Assembly: GCA_947184155.2 (NCBI GenBank) | Contig: CAMXCT020000324.1 | Coordinates: forward strand, 440,001 to 504,000 | Direction of reading: 5' to 3' | DNA: 64,000 nt | Source: Cladocopium goreaui | Lineage: Eukaryota; Sar; Dinophyceae; Suessiales; Symbiodiniaceae | Shown here: piece by piece, positions 9,871-21,698 of the stretch | Numbering within the stretch: the first letter of the stretch is position 1 | Layout of the letters: the number at the start of each line of letters is the position of its first letter | Notes under the pieces: model-generated | What the model saw: only the letters and a program-made list of their open reading frames with translations | Told to the model about the DNA's origin: nothing | The model's database searches: none | Program-made: the position numbers and the translations under genes

Positions 9871-9997
9871 GATCAGAAACGCAAGCATGAAGTGATGACC
9901 TTGTTGCAAGTGCAGAGTGCATCAATGTGATCACGCCGCATTTCTCTTTCCAAGGGAAGGGTGGGGGGGCCCACCGATGTGGTTGGGCATGAGAAAG
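9871..9997 (+). repeat. Split direct repeat A2
   Basis: Identical to A1 (2671-2797) over 127 bases. It is followed by a unique, C-rich 31-base linker (9998-10028) before B2. Confidence 0.95.
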
Positions 9998-10028
9998 CCC
10001 CCCCGCCCGCACCAAGGAACAGTCATCC

Positions 10029-10234
10029 GGGAGAGACCTGCGCACGAGCTCACACACTCAGGCAAAGTGCCGTTGTGAGTGATGTCCAAGATGTTTGGTG
10101 AGTGTGATTACGAGCCGTTGCTTTTTGTTTTTCCTCTTGATAGGATTTCACATCGGTCGACCCCGCTTCGAGAAAGGCCTTGCATCTGGTGTGCCCTCAG
10201 TCAAGTCAAGAGAAATGTGCAAACTAGCAACAAG
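10029..10234 (+). repeat. Split direct repeat B2, right end of retrotransposon
   Basis: 206 bases matching B1. It ends in CTAGCAACAAG directly before array sequence (CCACGTTCTTGGCTCC). Confidence 0.95.
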
Positions 10235-10910
10235 CCACGTTCTTGGCTCCAGCTCCGACACGCTTTTGATGCTACGCGCTGAACCTTCTCTTTGAACAGT
10301 CCGAGATGCTCTTGTTGCTACGGTCCACCACAATCAGCTTAATACGCTCTTAACTTTTTCTTGGAACTTCCAACGCGGCTCTTGTTGGTGCTACGCTCCG
10401 CCTCTTGACGCTGTGGTTTGGAGAAAGTCACGCTCTTGGTGCTACGCTCTTAGCTTTGTTCTGGAACACGCAGGCCAGGACGCTCTAGTTGCTACGCTCT
10501 TTTTTCTTGCTCAAGCATTCCAGCATGCTCTGGATGCTACGCTCTGACCTCCAACACGCTCTGGATGCTAGACTGTTGATCCTTCAACACGCTCTCTTGG
10601 CATTACAGTACTCGCTTAGCTTTCTCTTGGAGCTTCCAGCACGCTCTTGGTGCTACGCTCTTGACTTCCTCTTGGAATTGCCAGCGTTCTTTTGATGCTA
10701 GCCTCCTGACTTGCCCTTGGGATGTTGAAAACGCTTTTGGTGCTATGCTTTTAGTTTTGGAACTAACAACACGCTCTTGATGTTACGCACTAACCTCCAG
10801 CATGCTCTGATTGCTACAGTTAATATTTTTTGTTGAACTTCCAGCACTCTCTTGATGCTACGCTGTGAGCTTTCTCCTGGAGCACTCCGGCACTCTCTTG
10901 GTTTGTGTTT
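10235..10910. repeat. CTCTTGATGCTACG interspersed array, right part
   Basis: Continuation of the array at 2086-2670, with the same phrases (GCTACGCTCTTAGCTTT, CCAGCACGCTCTTGGTG). Open frames are repeat artefacts. Confidence 0.85.
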
Positions 10911-11220
10911 GTTAAGAAGCTAAGAAGATAAACTTCAACTTAATGATTGATCCTTGCCTCAAGGACTTTCAACTGAGATTGCAAAAACGCGCCACATGAT
11001 CTTGATTGTCCTGGGTCAGCATGTGGTCCCATAACCCTTTCCTACCAGCTGCCGAAATTTCGCAATTTGCAAAACCCCCCTGTAGTACCTCTTCACCTTA
11101 TATTCACGTCGCTTCGCGACGGCAACCGCCCGCACCGCATCGTTGGGCAGCCGCTCGTAACTGCCAATGATGTCGGCCATTGAGACCAAAAACATCCGAA
11201 AGTACTGATTGTCGGAAAAA
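10911..11220. other. Spacer, no gene seen
   Basis: Mixed-composition sequence between two repeat types, with no persuasive open frame. Confidence 0.5.
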
Positions 11221-11860
11221 AAAACGCGAAGAATTTGATAGCCATGTATAGCGGACCAACGCAGTTCAAAAAATAACGAAAAACATGAAAAAACGGCGAA
11301 ATTGCTGTTATTTACAGTGTTTTTGCGCGGTGAGAAGCAGAAACCACTGCAAATACCATATGGTTTTTGAGGGTCAGGTGGCCAAAAACACTGTAATTTA
11401 CAGTGTTTTTTTAACCAACGTCAAAAAACACTGGTATTTACGATGTTTTCATTCACACCGTAACATAAACCAGCGTAATTTATAAGGTTTTTGGAAGTTT
11501 TGAAGCTAGCCGTCAAGCATGCAGAAAACAGAAAAACACTGTAAAAACCAGTGTTTCTGCTATCACAAAACGACGAAAATCAGTCCGAAAACGGGTCCAA
11601 AAACTCAAAAATCCGCCGGGCCCGGCCACCTGCGGAACCGCAAAAAAAGATGTTGCAAACCAAAAAATTGAGGTCAAAAAGTTGAAAAACACGGTGTTTT
11701 TTCACTTTTCGCTTGCCGATTTTGGACGGGCGCGTTCACGAACAGGTGTCTTCCGTACTGTTTTTTACAGTGTTTTTTGAAGGCGAGCGTCACGACCTAT
11801 CAAAAACAGGAGGTTTTGGCCGAAAAATGCCCCCCTCCCCCCAGGTAAACCTGTAACCTT
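11221..11860. repeat. Cluster of AACACTGT / ACAGTGTT palindromes
   Basis: Several short palindromes share the core AAACACTG ... CAGTGTTT. The clearest is AAAAACACTGTAA (11384-11396) facing TTACAGTGTTTTT (11398-11410), 13 paired bases with a one-base spacer. Others lie near 11429-11450, 11534-11556, 11689-11703 and 11757-11778. A weaker relative appears near 49230-49320. No coding potential was seen. Confidence 0.75.
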
Positions 11861-12044
11861 TTACGAGTGCCATCCGGAAGATCACGCCCCAGCACCTTCG
11901 GTGCGGCGGATTTCTACATAACCTAAGCCTTGGTGATCAGACCAAATCCCTTTCTGCCCTCCGGCTCCTTTTTCTCCATCTACAGTCCTCTATCTATATT
12001 CTCACATACTACTGTACGCCTGCGCCCTTGCTCCTCATGCCTAG

Positions 12045-12440
12045 CCCGCCAACAGGCAATGCGTCCTCAGGCAATGCGTCGTCAGGCAATGTGTCGTCAC
12101 AATGCGTCGTCAAGGGAGTAATGCGTCGTCAAGAGGCAATGCGTCGTCAGGGAATGTGTCGTCAAAATCCGTCGCCAGCGGGTAACGCGTCGTCAAGGGG
12201 CAAGGCGTCAGGCAATGTGTCGTCACAATGCGTCGTCAGAGGTTAATGCATCGTCAAGGGGTAATGGGTCGTCAGGTACTGTGTCGTCACAATGTGTCGT
12301 CAGGGGTAATGCGTCGTCAAGGGGTAACGCGTCGTCAGGCAATGTGTCCTCATAATGTGTCGTCAGGGATAATGCGTCGTCAAGGGGTAATGGGTCGTCA
12401 GGCAATGTGTCGTCACAATGCATCGTCAGGGGGGACGGGA
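12045..12440. repeat. AATGCGTCGTCA minisatellite
   Basis: About 25 variants of a 12-20 base phrase around AATGCGTCGTCAGG. Every CGTCGTCA is separated by GG-, AAGGGG- or CA- type spacers. Frames on both strands stay open only because the unit lacks stops. Confidence 0.9.
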
Positions 12441-12509
12441 ATCATCGGGAATTGGTCGTCGCAATGCGTCTTCAGCGTCAGTGCCAAAAGTCATACCCAA
12501 GCTGCGGGT

Positions 12510-13350
12510 GCACTACATACATATACGTACGTACATATACATGTTACATATACATATACATGTACATGTACATGTACATACCATAACATACATATACATA
12601 CACATACATACATATATACGTACATATATACATACATATACATACATACACATACAGATACATACAGATACATGCATACACATACATAAAATATACATAC
12701 ATTTACATACACATGCAAACACATACACACACATACACATACATACACACATACATACACATACACAATACGCATACATACACATACATGCACATACATA
12801 CACACATACAGACATACATACATGCATGCATGCATACATTCATACATACATACATGCATACATACGTACACATACATACATACATACACATACATACATA
12901 CATACATACATTCATACATACATATACATACAGACATACATACATACATGTACATACATATACATACATATACATACATATATGCAGGCATACAAACATA
13001 CTTACATACAAACGTACAAACATACAAACAAATAAACACACATACACATACACACACATACATACATACATACATCCATGCATACATACATACATACATA
13101 CATACATACATACATACGTACGTGCGTGCGTGCGTACATACATACATACATACATACATACATACATACATACATACATGCATGCGTATGCACATATGTC
13201 ACATACGCATATACATATAAGTATACGTATACATATACAGATACATATACACATACATACTTACGTACGTACGGACGTACATACATCCATACTTCCATAC
13301 GTCCATTCATCCATACATCCGTTCATCCACCCACCCATACATACATATAT
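12510..13350. repeat. TACA/TACATA microsatellite block
   Basis: About 840 bases of (CATA)n with variants (CATATA, CACA, CGTA). The long Tyr/Ile/His/Thr-rich frames on the plus strand and Cys/Met/Tyr/Val-rich frames on the minus strand are translations of the microsatellite. Confidence 0.97.
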
Positions 13351-13441
13351 ACATGTCTATACATCATTGAAAATTTACTAATAGCTGTTTTGTTTTTTTT
13401 CTTTCCGCCTTTCCAAACTATTTTGTTTCTGCTGTTCTCCA

Positions 13442-16190
13442 GGAGAAACATCCTGCCATTTGCACCTCTATCACACGATTGCAAAAAACCCGATTGACAA
13501 CTTTGAAAGTGCAACTGAATCTCTTGGCCACGTTGTTGAGTTAATTCAAACAAATGGAAACATATATGCAGATATATGCAGTAGAGTTGCTGATAACTAC
13601 TTCATAAACATCCTTTTTGTTTGAAGGTTGCACCCATTCCTTTTTTTATTGACAGGAATGTCAATTTTTTGGTGGAAGATTGCATACGCTGCATTGGAAG
13701 GGATTCATCGGGGTCCTACTTTTTACAAAGGTGCAAATATACAGAAAAAGTGATGGTTCAAGGGACTGGATCTTTCAGAAATGAACCACAGAAATAAATC
13801 AAAAATAAATCAGAAAACATAATCCCCAGAACAGAAAACAAAAACAACCAGGAAACGAAGGATCTTTGCAAACACCCACATCTCCAGGAAACGTTTTGGA
13901 ATTTTTCTCCGCAGATAGTGTTTGCTACAAGGATTTCAGCTCACCAGGGTGCCGCTGCCGTTTGGCGTGTTCGAATGTTAGGTTCTGCAAGGTGTGGAGG
14001 TTGCACTGCCGCAGGTGCAACTACAGGTCTCACATGGTGTGTTCTTGTACTCCATGATCCGGCCAGGTCTATAATGCGGTTGTGTTTTTATGATTTTTTA
14101 TGTATCTCTCTGGTTGCTTTGACTTCCTCCTTTGCTGTCTTTATTTGTACCTCCTATGATTCATTGTGTGTTGCCAGAATCAATGGGAACTGGCAAATGA
14201 GGCTGCTGCTGCAGCAAGTGCCTTGCCTTTCCAGGCCGGAATCTCTGTCAGTTTGGAAGAGTATGATGCTGCATTTATGACGCTCCGAACTGTTGCTTGT
14301 GGCAGAGACAAGTTCGACAGTTTGCTGGTCGCATGTTCCATACTTCTCTTGCTATATCAGCATTCAATCCATGCCACGATTGAATGCAGAGGCAGTGCGA
14401 ATGTGGACATCAAAGGTGCAGTCTGAGATGCCATCCTCAAGGCGGTTGGTTAGCAGTCGCTTCTTTGCTCATGCTTTGGCATTGCCAGTAGAACACATTC
14501 GTTTCTAGAAAGCTAAGCCAAAAAGAAGGCTTGTACTTGAACATTGGCTGATAAGTAGGGGTCAACGCAATGCTTCCCTGGGCCCATCCGCCCATCCGCA
14601 TTGTTGTTGAAGATTGGCTGTCGGCATTTGCCTTCAGGTCTGACATCAAACTACCACCTCTGCGGCCTGGTGTTGTTTCGGAGAGACCACTGCCGAAAGG
14701 TTCACGTCTTCCTGGCCTGTTCTTTTTATCCCTCCAGTTGGTAGAGCCTTGTAGTGGAGTGATGGTGAAATGGTGAAATGTATTGAAACGTATTGAACTG
14801 TATTGAAATGTCAGGTTGGCGCGACCTGTGGAGCAAGAGTCGATGGAGTCTGATGTTGCAGCCTTAATCTTGCTCTATATAGTATATTTTGATCATGCGG
14901 AGTGTTTGTTGCATTCGCTTCCCTTGATTTAGTGCAGGCTCCCTCTGCTTGCAGCCCTACCTGGTGTGCTGCTTGGGTTTTTCCCTTCGAGCAGGACAGC
15001 TGCTCTTGCGTGTTACGTGTGGCAGCTGACTCTGCCAAACAACATGACTTGACAGCGCAATTTTGAAGGCCGTTTGAGCACAGGGCTGTTGCATCAACTG
15101 CGGGAAGCAGCTTTGTTGCAGGGCCCCAAGGATGTAATGCTACTATAGCTGTCCTTCAATATGCTGACAGGAAACTCCTCTCAAAGCTGGCTCTTCCACA
15201 TTCAACCTGCGGCGTAGTCCGATAGGTTTTTAACAAGACATGCCAAAGGCTTAAAGCGATCTCTGAATGGCTAGTCGGTCACCACATGTCATCACCACTC
15301 ACTTTTCACCTCCTGGAAGGTCGCAGGCATGCTCTTCCTGGCAGAGCGTGCTCTTTTCCGTGCGGACCGTGCTGACAAAACATGTTATGCCTATTTTGTG
15401 CCTCGTGACATCGTACAGATTTGTACAGTGTTCCAGAGATTTCGAGTCATTCCGAGTGGTGAAGTGGATGTTGGTGAGGAACTGCTCATCGCAAGCCGCC
15501 GGATTGCTTTTGCGCTCACGGACACATTGGCAAACGAGGCACGCGTTTCTGCTTTGTCGGGAAATTGACCATGTTTTCTGCGCGGAATTTCATCGACTTG
15601 GGCTGAGATTGAGTCTACTCACTAACTATTGCTCAACAATGCTCACAATACAATTCCGCTCTTGCAGTCGGCAACAGATTTCAAACCATGGCCGACGGGA
15701 TGTAGGGTGTCAGATTGTATTCAGGTAGGATGAGGGATAGTCTCAAATGGCAAAAGTAAGCCAACAGATAGAACTTCCCCGGTTTTTGTAGCAGCTTTGG
15801 CCGGGCATGCCTCTGACAAAGGCTGAGCAGCAAAGCGCTTTGCTACCAGTAGCGACAGTGGCGAGCTTACACATCCTTCGAATATCCTTTGATTTTCTTC
15901 CTTGGTTCTGCATTGACTAAGGCGGCCACGATTGCCATTTCTGGAGCTGTTACATTTGGGGTCGAACTGAATCCCTTTGCGGCTTCAGCGCTTGCACTCG
16001 TACAGGCTCAAAACATCCCAAAACGATTCAAAGCTGATTTGATGGTAGAGTCTCAGAGAGTGTCGGATGTTGTCAGACGCCTTTTGCGCAGAGGCTGTGA
16101 CATGGATCTTGGCCTCGAGAAAAGCTCTTCAAGCAAGATATGGAAGCAATGCAGCCATTCAGGCCAAATAAGTTGGAAATAAGTTGGAAA
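13442..16190 (+). CDS. Unidentified multi-exon gene (exon pieces)
   Basis: A series of plus-strand open segments with coding character. They include 13442-13636 (after CTCCAG), 13911-14010 (after CTCCGCAG), 14178-14310 (after TTGCCAG; contains NQWELANEAAAAASA), 14606-14690, 15329-15568 (contains RFRVIPSGEVDVGEELLIAS) and 15900-16130 (contains FGVELNPFAASALALVQAQN). They are separated by sequence full of stops, as expected for introns. The alanine-rich helices do not match a family I can name. Whether all pieces belong to one gene is inference from strand and spacing, and the exon edges are approximate. Confidence 0.4.
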
Positions 16191-17930
16191 TAAATCCAAA
16201 TAAGTTGGTTTCAGTTCGAGTTTCAGTTCGAGTTTGTGGGATCTTGTGGGCCTTTCTCACCTCACACTCACACTGAATCAGGCTGCCACTGTGACGGAAA
16301 ACCGAATGGTTCGTCCTGGGCGTCCTCTAAAGGAGGGGCCGGATGCTTTCGTATCATTTCAATATATTTCAATTCAATACATTCAATATCATTCAATCTT
16401 CAATATTCATTTCATATCTTCCATATATTTCGATATTGTGTCTTCATTCCAAGGATTTCCAAAAGACATTGGAGATATTGGAGTGGTTCCAGCTTGGAAG
16501 CTGATGGATTGGTGAAGTGTGGCTGTTGAGATGTGTTGAGTGTTGAAAGGATGAGACCTCTCGGCGGTCCGGGAAATGGCGAAGCTTTGTGAGCAGTTTT
16601 AGTCGACCAATGCCGTGACACGGCCAAGGGGCCATGAGTCATAGCAGTCTGAGAAGAACTCTATGGTTTTTATATCTACTTAGAAATTTTCTTGTGGATT
16701 TTTCGAAAAAAAAAATGGTGGCGTGCAGGTTGGAAATCTTCCAGGAGCGGAACCACTTTTTCTTCGTCGCAATTTTTTGGAAAGCCTTGTTTCCTTTGTG
16801 CATTGGTTGAACTTTCAAATGGATAGATGGGGGACCCCTTTGGTCTGCAAGTGGCACCAATGCTCATTTGCTTTGAAAGATAGTATTTCTATTCTATACA
16901 GAATGTTTGAAGAACGTTTGGGGTCCTCGAAGAATGCAGGTTTCATGCCCTTAATTTCGCGTCAGCGATTCAGGTATATCATATCATTGTAAGTTCCAGG
17001 AGTCTTGTGTTCGTTTTAAAGTATATAATTGCTGAATTCTGACCTGTATTACTCAAGACGTTCATGGATTCACACCTTCAATACCGTGCCCTTCGCGACT
17101 TCAATGGATCAGCGAGGCTGCTGATTTTGGTTGAATACTGTAGTTGGCAACCGTATCTTTTAGGCTTAAGCCATTGAAAACTCTCGATGCCGGGCCTTTG
17201 CGTACATCCATACCGCAGCAGAAACAGAGGTGCTTGGCTTTGATTTAGATGCATGGTTGTGGCTTGGAAGTACTGGCTGGAGGACATTGTAAGACACGAA
17301 AGCTAGCTACTAGCTGAAGTCCCTCTTGCTTTAGCAAGGTATTGGGGGGCCGGAATCTCCAATCGCATGAAACTTCATAGTTATACCATGTTATACCCCC
17401 CTCCTCCCCCCTTGGCTGGCTGGTTCACAAGCAGTTTGGCCGTGGCTCAATCCCTCGTGGGGACACTGTCGGCAGCACATTCGGCAGCATCCGCATCGTC
17501 AGCATCATTGTGTCATGCAAAGCTCCCTGCCAAGCTGGCTTTCGTCCCATTTCGTCCCATTTCGTCCCTTACCCCTGGGGCCTCAAATGAGATTCCCGAA
17601 CTTCACACTTTTTGTTGAAGCGTTCTCCGTTGAGGTGGGAGCACTCTCAATGATGGTGTTACGGGTCGAGGACTTAGCGGTTTCGGCTCCTTTGGATTTT
17701 GGCCAAGCTAATTGAAGCGCGTTTTTATAGTGTTTCACGCTGAATAGCCGCTGAATCGGTCCAAGGCCGTGCTGAGAATTTGCCAAGTTACAGGTGCTCA
17801 TTTGATCTCATTGGCACATGTTGGCACATGTTGGCACATGTTGGCACATTCCATGTTTTCCCTCAGTATGAGCTATAGCAGTACTATCGCAGTACTATAG
17901 CAGCTACTTACAGCTTCTTGCTTCCACTGC
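16191..17930. other. Intergenic or intronic sequence
   Basis: No convincing exon. It holds degenerate TTCAATAT repeats (16357-16440) and a 12 bp tandem repeat (TTGGCACATG..., about 17811-17850, four copies). Confidence 0.45.
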
Positions 17931-17989
17931 ATCCGCCTCTTTGGTCTGGTGAGACTCGCAGTTTTGTCAGTTTTGTCACAAAAGGTCTG

Positions 17990-18270
17990 GTAAGCTTCCT
18001 CGATGCCAGTCCCAGCGAGGCACCAGCCCGGCACCAACACGATGCCACTTGGATCGATCTTGACATATCTGAAGACATCATCACCGTTTTGACATTTTCA
18101 GATTCAGATAATTTCAGATACCTGTTTTTTTCCCCTCGGCTTGAATCCATTTTTTTGAGAGGCATTTGTCTCTGAGTGTTCAGAGTCAGAGCTGCTTGCA
18201 GTGGAGGAGCTGACAGTACTAAAGACGTCCAGCTTTGGTGAAAGGATGTGGGAGGTATTGGTGGGCGAAG
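17990..18270 (+). CDS. Candidate exons, unidentified
   Basis: Two plus-strand segments look coding: about 17990-18110 (contains EAPARHQHDATWIDLDISED) and about 18172-18265 (contains SESELLAVEELTVLKTSSFG, preceded by a T-rich tract). They could be exons of a gene running through 13.4-20 kb. No family recognised. Confidence 0.3.
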
Positions 18271-20900
18271 GGTATATGTAGATTGCATCATGTGGGTCAC
18301 CGGAAGTATGGGTTAAGTATAGCATAGCATGAAAGAAGTTGCCCAGGTGAGGAAAAGGATTGGATCGGAATCTGTATAAGCGATGATACTTGTGAACTCA
18401 ACCTCTCTGCAGGATGATGCATTAGCTGCTTCAACTCTACTTCTTCAAGTCTTTTGGCAGATAAAGTAGTCGGGAATCTGCATCTTTGCCTCAAAGAGGG
18501 CAGCGCCACCAGCGAAGTGCACGGGCATTCACTTCTAACCTGAGGCCAATATTCATCAATCACGGGTCGCGACGGCCGGCTTCCAGGAGGTTGGGACATG
18601 TAAACCAACTGACAATCCCAAGTGGCTAAAGTGGCTCAAGTGGCTCAAGTGGCTAAGCATTTGAAGGGATCCATTGGGGTGGCATGGGAATGGCCTACCT
18701 TCAACACTTGATCTTCCGATCCCGCTGGAGTGAATTTGATTGTGAGATCTGCAAGAAAGCAAACATTTGAGTGCATTGTCTCATATTGTTTCAATATATC
18801 AACATTTTCGAATCATTTTGTATAGCGGTCCGCTTCACGCAGGCGAGAGTTCCATCCAAGATTTATAGCCTGGATCCCAGTAGCCAATGTGCTGAGAACT
18901 GCCTTTGAGGACTTCACAGCTTTGGATTTACCGGTTGTACAAGTCCGAATGGAGAGCCTCTCCTCGCAATCTGAGGTTTGTTTTCCCACTTAGAAGGGGA
19001 TGAGTGTCCACCTCAGTTCGTCGAAGCTAAACACAGCCTGAGCAAACCAGTGGCCTAAGAGTTGGATAGGTTGGATAGGTGCTAGATGAGCTTAACGCCG
19101 CTTGACGCCGCTTGACGCCGCTTGACTCTCCTTGACCGTGTCTTGACCGTGTTATCCAAGGTTTGACAGTGTTCTGGCCAACACGACTGAAATTCCTGAG
19201 GCTGGAACGATGGGGCAACTCATCACAAACCATCCACCAGTCCCAACTCAAGGGGCCACACCGGCAACATGGCATGCAAAACTGGTTCCTGTAGGAAGCT
19301 AGCGATCTTTGGTTCGGGATCTCAGAATGTGACAGAGTTTGTGTTACGGTCCTACGGTTCAGAACTGAGGAATACAGATGAGAGTCTGATGAGTCTGATG
19401 AGGATATCATGGGACAGTTTGACTCCAAATCCCAGGCCAGTCCTGCAGCTGGTGAACTCTGGAAAGGACAAGGCCTGATTTGCCTTCGGCACGCTCCTTG
19501 CTGTTCCTCGCTTTTTCTTGTCTTGATTAATCGGAGATGGCAGGCAGAGTCCGATCCAATGTGGGCCAGCGTTCATGAGTTGATTCGACGCTTTGCAAAG
19601 CTGGCTAAATTGGGCTGAGCACAGTGAGATGCGAAAAGGAAGTTGCATGAATTAGCTGATGCTGCTTGGCAGCTTGGCATGGCACACTGATGCTATATAA
19701 CTTGCTTCATCCTGCCAGTTGAAGAACTCAAATTCAGAGGCTGAGGAGCTGGTTCGGCTGGGACCACAGCACAGGACTTCCAAGTTTCCTAAGTGTGAGT
19801 TCGACTTAATTACTGGTTCTTAGGCTGTGCCAGAGTGGAGATATGGAACAGTTCAGCAAGAAAGGGCGCTGGCCTCGTCAATTCAAGCTAAAAGCTTTGG
19901 GCAGTCTTCATAGTTACATGTGCTGCATTTTATTAGGACAGGATATGTAAGAGGACACTGCCTGAATGTTTCAAGCACAGTTTGCTGCAAGCCAAGCGGG
20001 CTCCTACCTACTTGTTCAATTTGTTGCTCGAAGCGTGAAGATACAGGTAGTATGGAATGTCATGGAATGTTCAATGTTTGAAAAACGGACAAAGACTTGG
20101 AGGTTTCAATAGTTTCAATATGTTTCAATGACCATTCTGTGAACATATCGCAGGTGCGCCAGGCCTGATGGACAGAGGCTGATCAATGGTATCCCTGCAG
20201 ATCGTCATGTACCCAGAGAATTTTGAGGTCCGTTCTGAATGGTGAAGGGGTACTGACGGCGCGTACTGACGGCACTGTGTATTTCGCCAAGGCTACTTCT
20301 GTGGCGTACAAAACTCTGGGTTGGTGCCTTGTGAAATTTTGATGCATCGCACATCACCAGACCGGAGCTTGACACGGGTGAGATTCTTGGACTGCTCAGG
20401 ATCAATTGGGGCTCGGAGAAGGTGATCAACTTGTGCAGAGCCGAAGTGGGTCGACCCCCAAGATGACATAAAATGACGCAATGTGCTGAATCATCAGGAG
20501 ATCAGTGAATACTGGCCTTGTCGAGGTTCAGCTTATACCCTGAGCGGGTTTTGTGGCAGCTGGATGCTGAGACCTATCTTTGCTGCGTAAGGTCTATTGG
20601 GTCGACTACAACTGACAGCGACTAGCACGGAGTCACCAGACGTCTCAGGGGGGTCGTTTTGAAACCAAGGCTTGAGCAAGAAGCAGCTTGTGTTGAACTT
20701 CCTGAATGGCGTCAAAGTCCCAGAAAGTCACAACCAGGTGCCACAGTGCCACCAGCTGATCAGCTTGAGACAAATGTCCCCCGTGTGAGGTGCATAAGAC
20801 CAAGGAGGATCCCAGATACATCAACGTGCCGTGCCATGCCTGAAGTTCCTGGATTCAGTCGCACGCGGACCTATGTTGAATGGAATCCAAAAAGCTTGGG
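18271..20900. other. Long stretch without a clear gene
   Basis: Both strands carry only short open frames. Small tandem repeats are present (AAGTGGCTC at 18626-18655; CGCCGCTTGA at 19094-19125). A short plus-strand segment at 20659-20800 may be coding, but without a recognisable domain. Confidence 0.4.
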
Positions 20901-20915
20901 TTGCATCCAAAAGTT

Positions 20916-21019
20916 TACCCTCTGGTGAACTAACATAGCAATTGAAAATGGCCATTTATAGTGGATTTTCCCATTAAAAATGGTGATTTTCCATTGCTAT
21001 GTTAGTTCACCAGAGGGTA
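20916..21019. mobile_element. Miniature inverted-repeat element, family A, copy 1
   Basis: A 104-base palindromic element with perfect 25-base terminal inverted repeats, TACCCTCTGGTGAACTAACA... at 20916-20940 and its complement at 20995-21019. The inner arms also pair imperfectly. Both ends carry TA, compatible with a TA target duplication. It has no coding capacity. A second copy lies at 24293-24397. Confidence 0.85.
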
Positions 21020-21574
21020 CAATGACTCTTGAGGTCTGTGACCTGCATCATGGACTTAGCGGACTGTGATATTTACTTTTGTTGGATTCTTAGTCAGCAG
21101 TTCATGTCCGATGGCCTGATGTGGACATGTTCAACCTTTTGCACACCTGAACAAAGATAAACTATATCCAACTATATCCAACTTTATCCACCTCTGCAAC
21201 TTCCTAATGGATAACTATGAGCTCTCTGTACCAGCTTTTGATGACACCCTGAGGTCAGCACTGCTCGCATGTAGGCTGTGTACATAGCACCAATAGTTCC
21301 GTATAATATATAGATGGCCAGAAATTGCCAGAAACTTGGCTTGGTGATGTACCAGGAATTACCAGGAACCGCGAGACAGGGCTGGTCCGGTTCCTGTGAG
21401 TTTCACTACACTACAGAGAAACGCTGAGCAGGTGCTGGTTGGTGTCTTTTGACTGGTGCTGAGGGATTGTTGCAGAGTCCCAAGGATGTCTGAGAGTCTA
21501 AGCCCCAAATCATTGAGAAGCTTGAAACTTAATATAAACACAACTAGTTTCGATAAAGGGACGCGGATGGATGG

Positions 21575-21640
21575 AGGAAAGAGAAGGAAAGAGAAGGAAA
21601 GAGAAGGAAAGAGAAGGAAAGAGAAGGAAAGAGAAGGCAT
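21575..21640. repeat. GAAAGAGAAG tandem repeat
   Basis: Six to seven copies of a 10-base unit just upstream of the CnoX-like gene. Confidence 0.9.
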
Positions 21641-21698
21641 GGATCTAAAAGAGCTGCATGCTCTCAGCTTTCAGCTTCCGCAGCCCATTTCTCTCAGC

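Larger units (their letters stand above)
2671..10234 (+). mobile_element. Complete tyrosine-recombinase retrotransposon with split direct repeats
   Basis: The element is bounded by repeats arranged A1 (2671-2797), coding region, B1 (9666-9870), A2 (9871-9997) and B2 (10029-10234). This split-direct-repeat layout is the hallmark of Ngaro/PAT-type YR retrotransposons, which are copied by reverse transcription and thought to integrate a circular intermediate by tyrosine recombinase. Inside are three plus-strand reading frames: YR (2777-4789), Gag (5234-6505) and methyltransferase-like/RT/RNase H (6506-9661). A copies are identical over 127 bases and B copies differ at one base, which suggests recent insertion. 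There is no DDE integrase and no LTR. The array repeat on both sides marks the insertion site. The order with YR first is not the DIRS or Ngaro order known to me. Confidence 0.9.

Noticed and set aside
12491-13497. Long Tyr/Ile/His/Thr-rich and Cys/Met/Val-rich open frames
   Set aside because: They are translations of the TACA microsatellite on both strands.
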